From: Pygmaiobacter massiliensis
Lineage (GTDB): Bacteria; Bacillota; Clostridia; Oscillospirales; Ruminococcaceae
Direction: 5' to 3'
DNA length: 64,000 bases
Assembly: GCF_900199435.1 (NCBI RefSeq)
Contig: NZ_OAML01000003.1
Span: 496,001-560,000, forward strand
The notes under the pieces are model-generated. The model did not search any database. It was given only the letters and a program-made list of their open reading frames with translations, and was not told where the DNA came from. This document shows, one piece after another, positions 59,011-64,000 of the stretch. Made by a program: the position numbers and the translations under genes. Within the stretch, counting starts at the first letter, position 1; every line of letters starts with the position of its first letter.

Positions 59011-60237
59011 ATGTACAATGGAAACATCATCATCGGACAGTCTGGCGGCCCCACTGCCGTCATCAACGCAAGCCTTGCAGGCGTTTACAGCGCAGCCAAA
59101 CAGGCTGGTGCCGCAAAGGTGTATGGTATGCGTTACGGCATCGAGGGCCTGCTAAAAGGCAGCGTGCTTGATTTGGACGAGGTTTTGAAAACCCCGGAGG
59201 ACGTCACGCTGTTGCGACGCACTCCGTCGAGCTTTCTCGGTTCCTGCCGTTACCGGTTACCGAACCTTGAAACCGGCAAAAAGACTTACGAGTTGCTGTT
59301 TCAGCAGTTTGAAAAGCTGAACATTACAGCCTGCTTTTATATTGGCGGCAACGATTCGATGGACACTATCCATAAACTGCATCTTTACGGCGAATCCATC
59401 GGTAGCCCTATCCGTTTTATCGGCGTGCCGAAATCAATTGATAACGACCTGCCCGGCACCGACCACACCCCCGGCTTTGGCAGCGCTGCAAAATATATTG
59501 CCGCACTTACCAAAGAGATTATCTGCGATGCCACCGTATATGACATGAAAAGTGTTACGGTTATTGAGGTCATGGGACGTGATGCAGGTTGGCTGACCGG
59601 TGCTACCGCGCTTTGCCGCGGTGCCGATTGCGATGGCCCCGATTTTATCTATCTGCCCGAACTGGCGTTTGACCTCGAATCCTTCCTTACAAAGTTGGAA
59701 GCGAAGATGAAAACAAAAAAATCGCTTGTGGTAACGGTCAGCGAAGGCATCCGCACCGCACAGGGCGGTTATGTGTGCGAAATGGGCGGCGACGAAAAGC
59801 GGCACGATGTATTTGGGCATACGATGCTGTGCGGTACTGCGCAGTTTTTAGCAGAAGTAATTGGGCGCCGGCTCTCCTGCAAAACGCGGGGTATCGAGCT
59901 GAACACCCCGCAGCGCTGTGCTGCGCATCTGCTCTCGGCCTGCGATGAGTCCGAAGCTTTTGCCGCTGGCGAAGCAGCTTTCCACGCCGCTGAAAAAGGC
60001 CTCACCGGTGAAATGGCAGCCTTCCGCCGTACGGGCGATGCTCCCTACGGCTGCGAAATCGTTACAGTGCCCGTTGGCGCCGTAGCAAACGCAGAACAAT
60101 GCGTGCCCCGCAGCTATATCAACGAGGCAGGCGATGATGTGACCGAAGCGTTTATCGCCTATGCCCGCCCGCTGATTGCCGGTGAAGTTGCACCGATTAT
60201 CCGGGACGGCGTACCGGCGGTACTCAAAAGAAGATAA
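59011..60237 (+). CDS. pfp: Phosphofructokinase, probably pyrophosphate-dependent
   Basis: A 408-aa glycolytic enzyme that phosphorylates fructose-6-phosphate. The donor is probably PPi and not ATP, because the active-site segment is PKSIDND (PGTIDND in ATP enzymes) and the phosphate loop is GGNDS in place of GGDGS. GQSGGPTAVINASLAGVY opens the protein. The start at 59011 follows AGGAGAACATACAGC; a frame back to 58969 has no site. Confidence 0.92.
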   Translation: MYNGNIIIGQSGGPTAVINASLAGVYSAAKQAGAAKVYGMRYGIEGLLKGSVLDLDEVLKTPEDVTLLRRTPSSFLGSCRYRLPNLETGKKTYELLFQQFEKLNITACFYIGGNDSMDTIHKLHLYGESIGSPIRFIGVPKSIDNDLPGTDHTPGFGSAAKYIAALTKEIICDATVYDMKSVTVIEVMGRDAGWLTGATALCRGADCDGPDFIYLPELAFDLESFLTKLEAKMKTKKSLVVTVSEGIRTAQGGYVCEMGGDEKRHDVFGHTMLCGTAQFLAEVIGRRLSCKTRGIELNTPQRCAAHLLSACDESEAFAAGEAAFHAAEKGLTGEMAAFRRTGDAPYGCEIVTVPVGAVANAEQCVPRSYINEAGDDVTEAFIAYARPLIAGEVAPIIRDGVPAVLKRR

Positions 60238-60244
60238 CCCGCTC

Positions 60245-60269
60245 AAAAGCACCCAAAACGGGTGCTTTT
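60245..60269 (+). terminator. Terminator after pfp
   Basis: AAAAGCACCC and GGGTGCTTTT pair around AAAAC. Confidence 0.75.
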
Positions 60270-60396
60270 GACGTATTTTGACCCCAAACCGCGTTATATC
60301 TACAGGGCAGGCCAATAAAAAGGATTCTTTTTGGCATCTGCTACGATAAAATCGAGCTAAAATTCATAGTTTCGCCAAGAAACTTAGTAAAAAATA

Positions 60397-60405
60397 TGCT
60401 ACAAT
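60397..60405 (+). promoter_or_regulatory. Extended -10 promoter of the PBP gene
   Basis: TGC-TACAAT 28 bases before the GTG start; the -35 is weak. Confidence 0.45.
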
Positions 60406-60432
60406 GGCATTGTTTGAAGGAGGGGGGATTTT

Positions 60433-62802
60433 GTGAGAAAAGACCATCCTTATCGAGAAGAAGAAAGCCAGTTTACGGCCGAAGATAATATTTTTGATTT
60501 GATGGACGAGCCGGATGAAGATGCGCCTGCAAGTGAGTTTGACGACCTCAAACACACAGAAGCCGTTTATCAAGAATTTGAGCCGGAAGAGCCCGCACCC
60601 TCTCCGAAAAAGCGGAAAAAGCCGAAAAAGGAGAAAAAGCCTCATCGTAAACGCAGCATCTGGGCGCGGCTGGCAACGCTGCTGCTCATTTTGGTATTAG
60701 TTGTCGGCACCTCGCTGGGCATTTACCTTACCGCGTCTACAAGTAACGATGATCTTTGGCTCGACCTCGATCAGATTCCCTACAAAACCGAAACCATTTT
60801 GTATGCAAAAAGTGAAGATACCGGCGAGTGGGAAGAATACAGCACGCTACCGTGCACCCAGAACAAAATTTACATACCCGGCAATCAAATCCCGGATGAC
60901 CTACGCCACGCTTTTGTAGCGGTGGAAGACCAGCAATTTTACGACCACAAGGGTGTCAATTTAAAACGCACACTGTTTGCTATTTTTAATGAGGCAGTGC
61001 ACGCCGTGACGGGTTGGTACCCGGGCGGGGTAAAGCAAGGCGCTTCCACCATTGACCAGCAGCTCATCAAAAACCTGACCCGCGATGACGAAGCGAGCGG
61101 CATTATGGGTTATCTGCGTAAGGTGAAAGAGGTTTACCGGGCCTATAAGCTGGATGCAAAATACGACAAAGAGGCCATTCTGACTGCCTACCTCAATACG
61201 ATTAGCTTTACCGATAATACTGCCGGGGTCGAAGCTGCCGCGCTGAAAATTTTCGGTTGCCATGCCAGCGAGTTAACCTTGCCGCAGTGTGCAAGCCTTG
61301 CCGCGATTACACGCAGCCCCACCCGGTATGACCCGGAAAAGAATCCGGACAAACATTTGGAGCGGCGCAATTATGTGCTGGGCGAGATGCTGGAGCAAAA
61401 GTATATCACGCAGGAACAGCATGATGTCGCGGTCGCCACCCCTTTAAAGACCACTGGCAAAGGCGACCCGGAGCGTGATAAAACGCCTACCGACTGGTTT
61501 ACTGACCTTGTAATGGAAGAGGTCATCAGTGACCTGGTGGATGAAAAGGGCCTGACACGTAAAGAGGCGAGCCGTTTGATTTATGACGGCGGCTTGCGCA
61601 TCTACACCACGGTGGTACCGAGCCTGCAAGAGGCCATGACCCGCCAGCTTGCGGGGGCAAAAGTTTATCCCCGGCCAGCGGGAACAGTGGTAAAAGCCCT
61701 GACAAATGAAGACGGCACACCCATTTTGGATGAAGAGGGCAAAAGTGTAATGGGCGAAGTGACCGTCTATCCAGAGGCGGGCATGGTGAGCCTTAACTAT
61801 AATGGCGAAATCTGTGCCACCGCTGGTGCGCTGGGCAAAAAAGAGACAAGCCGCTCTTACAACCGTTCGACTATGGCGGTACGGCAGGTAGGCAGCACGA
61901 TGAAAGCCATCGGCCCCTATGTAGTTGCGCTTCAAAATAATAAAATCAATTGGTCTTCTGCGTTTTTGGATTCTCCTGTGCGTAAAATCAAAGACGAAAA
62001 GACCGGAGAAGAAAAAGATTGGCCGCGGAATTTTTCCAAAACCTACTCAGATAAAGACTTGCTTGTTGCAGATGCACTGGCCCGCAGCATTAACACAATT
62101 GCGGTGCGGGTAGGTGAGCGCGCAGGGGTGGGCAACATCTACCGCTTTACTACCCGCGAGCTGGGCATCAGCACCTTTTTGAGCAAAGATAAATCCTCTG
62201 CACCGATGATTCTTGGTGCTTCTACATTGGGCGTAACTCCGCTGGAGATGGCATCGGCTTACAGTATCTTTGGCAGCGGGGGCATCTATACCACACCACA
62301 CTGCTATACCACGGCAGAACGCGGTGATGGTAAAGTGCTGCTCAAACCCGTTATAGAAACCCGGCAGGTGATTGACAGTGATACGGCCTACATTATGAAC
62401 CGCTTACTGCGCGGCGTAATGACTGGCGCCGGCACCGCAGCCGGTTACAGTGTTGGTGACGGGATGGACTGCATCGGCAAAACCGGCACCACCAGCGACG
62501 ACCGTGACCATTGGTTTATCGGCTTAACACCGTATTATGTCACCTCCAGCTGGTATGGTTACGATGATAACCTGTCGCTTTCAGTCAACTATCATGCACA
62601 TCCGCCTACCTTGGCATGGCGCAACGTGATGGCAACGGCACAGCGTGGTTTGGAGCATAAAGAGTTCCCGGTAGATGCAACAGTTGTAACGGCCGAATAT
62701 TGTACTGTAACCGGAAGGCTGGCAGGTAAAAACTGCCCGCATACTACGGGTTATTACAAAGCGAATCAGTTGCCGAAAACCGGCTGTCCCGAACATGATT
62801 AA
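60433..62802 (+). CDS. Class A penicillin-binding protein
   Basis: A 789-aa bifunctional cell wall enzyme: glycosyltransferase family 51 then transpeptidase. A long acidic cytoplasmic tail (1-57), a Lys/Arg-rich segment and one membrane helix (about 78-98) come first. The GT51 catalytic Glu165 is in AVEDQQFYDHKG. The transpeptidase motifs are STMK at 488-491, SIN at 552-554 and KTGT at 683-686. The start is GTG after GGAGGGGGG. It is a single gene with terminators on both sides. Confidence 0.94.
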   Translation: MRKDHPYREEESQFTAEDNIFDLMDEPDEDAPASEFDDLKHTEAVYQEFEPEEPAPSPKKRKKPKKEKKPHRKRSIWARLATLLLILVLVVGTSLGIYLTASTSNDDLWLDLDQIPYKTETILYAKSEDTGEWEEYSTLPCTQNKIYIPGNQIPDDLRHAFVAVEDQQFYDHKGVNLKRTLFAIFNEAVHAVTGWYPGGVKQGASTIDQQLIKNLTRDDEASGIMGYLRKVKEVYRAYKLDAKYDKEAILTAYLNTISFTDNTAGVEAAALKIFGCHASELTLPQCASLAAITRSPTRYDPEKNPDKHLERRNYVLGEMLEQKYITQEQHDVAVATPLKTTGKGDPERDKTPTDWFTDLVMEEVISDLVDEKGLTRKEASRLIYDGGLRIYTTVVPSLQEAMTRQLAGAKVYPRPAGTVVKALTNEDGTPILDEEGKSVMGEVTVYPEAGMVSLNYNGEICATAGALGKKETSRSYNRSTMAVRQVGSTMKAIGPYVVALQNNKINWSSAFLDSPVRKIKDEKTGEEKDWPRNFSKTYSDKDLLVADALARSINTIAVRVGERAGVGNIYRFTTRELGISTFLSKDKSSAPMILGASTLGVTPLEMASAYSIFGSGGIYTTPHCYTTAERGDGKVLLKPVIETRQVIDSDTAYIMNRLLRGVMTGAGTAAGYSVGDGMDCIGKTGTTSDDRDHWFIGLTPYYVTSSWYGYDDNLSLSVNYHAHPPTLAWRNVMATAQRGLEHKEFPVDATVVTAEYCTVTGRLAGKNCPHTTGYYKANQLPKTGCPEHD

Positions 62803-62833
62803 TGGCTCTGCTAGCATTACATGATAAACACTC

Positions 62834-62877
62834 AACCGCCCTGCTTTGCGCGTATTGCAAAGCAGGGCGGTTTTTTT
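62834..62877 (+). terminator. Terminator after the PBP gene
   Basis: AACCGCCCTGCTTTGC and GCAAAGCAGGGCGGTT pair around GCGTATT, then T7. Confidence 0.9.
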
Positions 62878-62943
62878 GTGCCGATAAGTCTCATTTATTG
62901 ACCATGAAGTTGGACAAGGATTCTTATCACCAGATGGAATAGC

Positions 62944-62972
62944 TTGTCGAATTTGGAAGAATATGTTAAAAT
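62944..62972 (+). promoter_or_regulatory. Promoter of the GT2-GtrA gene
   Basis: TTGTCG (62944-62949), 17 bases, TAAAAT (62967-62972). Confidence 0.45.
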
Positions 62973-63031
62973 AATAATGTAAACTTGTAAAGTGCTTTCT
63001 AAAAAGGTGCGAAAATAAGGTGGAGACGCAA

Positions 63032-64000
63032 ATGAAACAAATAGCAGTATTGATTCCGGCATACCAACCGGATGAAAAAATGTGTGCGCTTGTCCAGGCA
63101 CTCCGCGCAGAGAATTTATCAGTATTTTTAATAGATGACGGCAGCGGCCCCGTATACGGGCCGCTTTTTCATGTCGCAGCCCAGATGGGGGCCGAGGTCA
63201 TCTCCTATCCTGAAAATCACGGTAAAGGTTATGCCCTTAAAACTGGCATTGCGGAGGCCGCAGCGCAAGGCTATACCGGTGTGGTAACCGCGGATGCCGA
63301 CGGGCAGCATACCGTAAAGGATATTGTACGTATCGCAGAAGCGATGAGACAGTACCCCAAAGCGCTGGTTCTTGGCAGTCGCAATACAGCAGAAATGCCG
63401 CCGCGTTCGCGCACCGGTAACCGGTTGACGGCATTTTTGTTCCGTGCGTTGTACAGCATTGATCTGGGGGATACCCAGACCGGATTACGTGGTATTCCGC
63501 TTACAGAGGGCAGGGCAGAAGAGCTGCTACGGCTAGAAGGTGACCGGTATGAATACGAAATGAATATGTTGATTGCCACTCCTCGTCTTTTTGGCGGAAT
63601 TGAGGAAATTGCTATCAAAACAATATATATCGAGAACAACGCTTCGTCTCATTTCCGTCCCGTTGCGGACGGTATGCGTATCTATCGGCTATTGTTTGCC
63701 AAATTTCCGCGTTTTGCACTGGTGTCGATGCTTTCTTTCGGAATTGATTATCTTCTGTTCACGCTGTTTGCTTATCTGTTTTCGTTTGCTGCGGTGCCAG
63801 CTACCATTGGTGCTCGTGTTATCAGCGCGGTTTGCAACTATACGATGAATCGCAGATGGGTATTTACCGGTGCCCAAAAATATTATACATTTGGCCGTTA
63901 TGCTCTTTTAGCCTTGTGCATTCTGGTGCTAAACTGCGGTCTTATCTGGTTGCTTACCAATCCGCTTCCCATTGCACCGTGGTGTGCAAAGCTGATTACG
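63032..64000 (+). CDS. Family 2 glycosyltransferase fused to a GtrA domain (3' end outside window)
   Basis: The frame is open for 323 codons to the window edge. Residues 1 to about 210 are a DPM1-like GT2 domain that moves a sugar to polyprenyl phosphate: VLIPAYQPDEK, FLIDDGSG, NHGKGYALKTGI and ADADGQH. From about 225 a GtrA-type membrane domain follows (FALVSMLSFGIDYLLF, then VCNYTMNRRWVF), a probable flippase for lipid-linked sugar. The ATG follows GGAG by six bases. It probably belongs to the wall-glycan functions. Confidence 0.85.
   Translation, partial: MKQIAVLIPAYQPDEKMCALVQALRAENLSVFLIDDGSGPVYGPLFHVAAQMGAEVISYPENHGKGYALKTGIAEAAAQGYTGVVTADADGQHTVKDIVRIAEAMRQYPKALVLGSRNTAEMPPRSRTGNRLTAFLFRALYSIDLGDTQTGLRGIPLTEGRAEELLRLEGDRYEYEMNMLIATPRLFGGIEEIAIKTIYIENNASSHFRPVADGMRIYRLLFAKFPRFALVSMLSFGIDYLLFTLFAYLFSFAAVPATIGARVISAVCNYTMNRRWVFTGAQKYYTFGRYALLALCILVLNCGLIWLLTNPLPIAPWCAKLIT

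Overview
The window is a chromosomal segment of mid-GC content from an anaerobic, butyrate-forming, low-GC-lineage Gram-positive bacterium, most likely a gut member of the Clostridia (Oscillospiraceae/Ruminococcaceae type). The evidence is a complete thl-crt-hbd-bcd-etfB-etfA butyryl-CoA pathway, PPi-type phosphofructokinase, formate-tetrahydrofolate ligase, class B sortase with a cell-wall-anchored MucBP protein, an LTA-synthase-like enzyme and strong Shine-Dalgarno sites before nearly every gene. Genus cannot be fixed from the sequence alone. No tRNA, rRNA, CRISPR array, insertion sequence or prophage gene was seen.

Layout. 1-3.6 kb: end of a glycosyltransferase, then rfbA, rfbD and rfbB (dTDP-rhamnose). 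3.7-8.7 kb: DegV, an M3 oligopeptidase joined in frame to an unknown N-terminal domain, a DUF1653 protein and a PAP2 phosphatase. 9.0-12.1 kb: a GntR/FCD regulator, an M29/NicX-like metalloprotein and a GltS transporter, linked by three copies of one palindromic operator. 12.2-13.6 kb: an unknown gene and proC. 13.7-17.9 kb: two divergent GGDEF proteins, the second followed by an HPt protein and an ArsC/Spx-like protein. 18.1-21.3 kb: coaBC, an ECF S component and coaX, a coenzyme A supply locus. 21.4-26.6 kb: flavoprotein, sortase B, MucBP adhesin and two small cysteine-rich paralogues. 26.8-29.3 kb: orphan gmhA and an ABC-F protein. 29.7-36.2 kb: butyrate genes. 36.5-43.4 kb: LTA-synthase-like protein, NhaC antiporter, second DegV, YbaK-like deacylase and fhs. 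43.6-55.0 kb: rfbC followed by a rhamnan/wall-glycan synthesis and export operon. 55.0-60.2 kb: cysteine desulfurase, thiI, cinA and pfp. 60.4-64 kb: class A PBP and a GT2-GtrA protein cut by the window end.

How the genes fit together. The rfb genes supply dTDP-L-rhamnose, which the tandem GT2 enzymes and RgpF-like protein probably polymerise and the ABC-2 pair exports. PBP, the LTA-synthase-like protein, sortase and the MucBP protein add to the same envelope theme. CoA supply and the butyrate cluster share a substrate logic. The cysteine desulfurase and ThiI form the usual 4-thiouridine pair. The least explained parts are the cysteine-rich paralogue pair, the fused M3 peptidase, the 213-nt leader before the ECF gene, and the GntR operator set.
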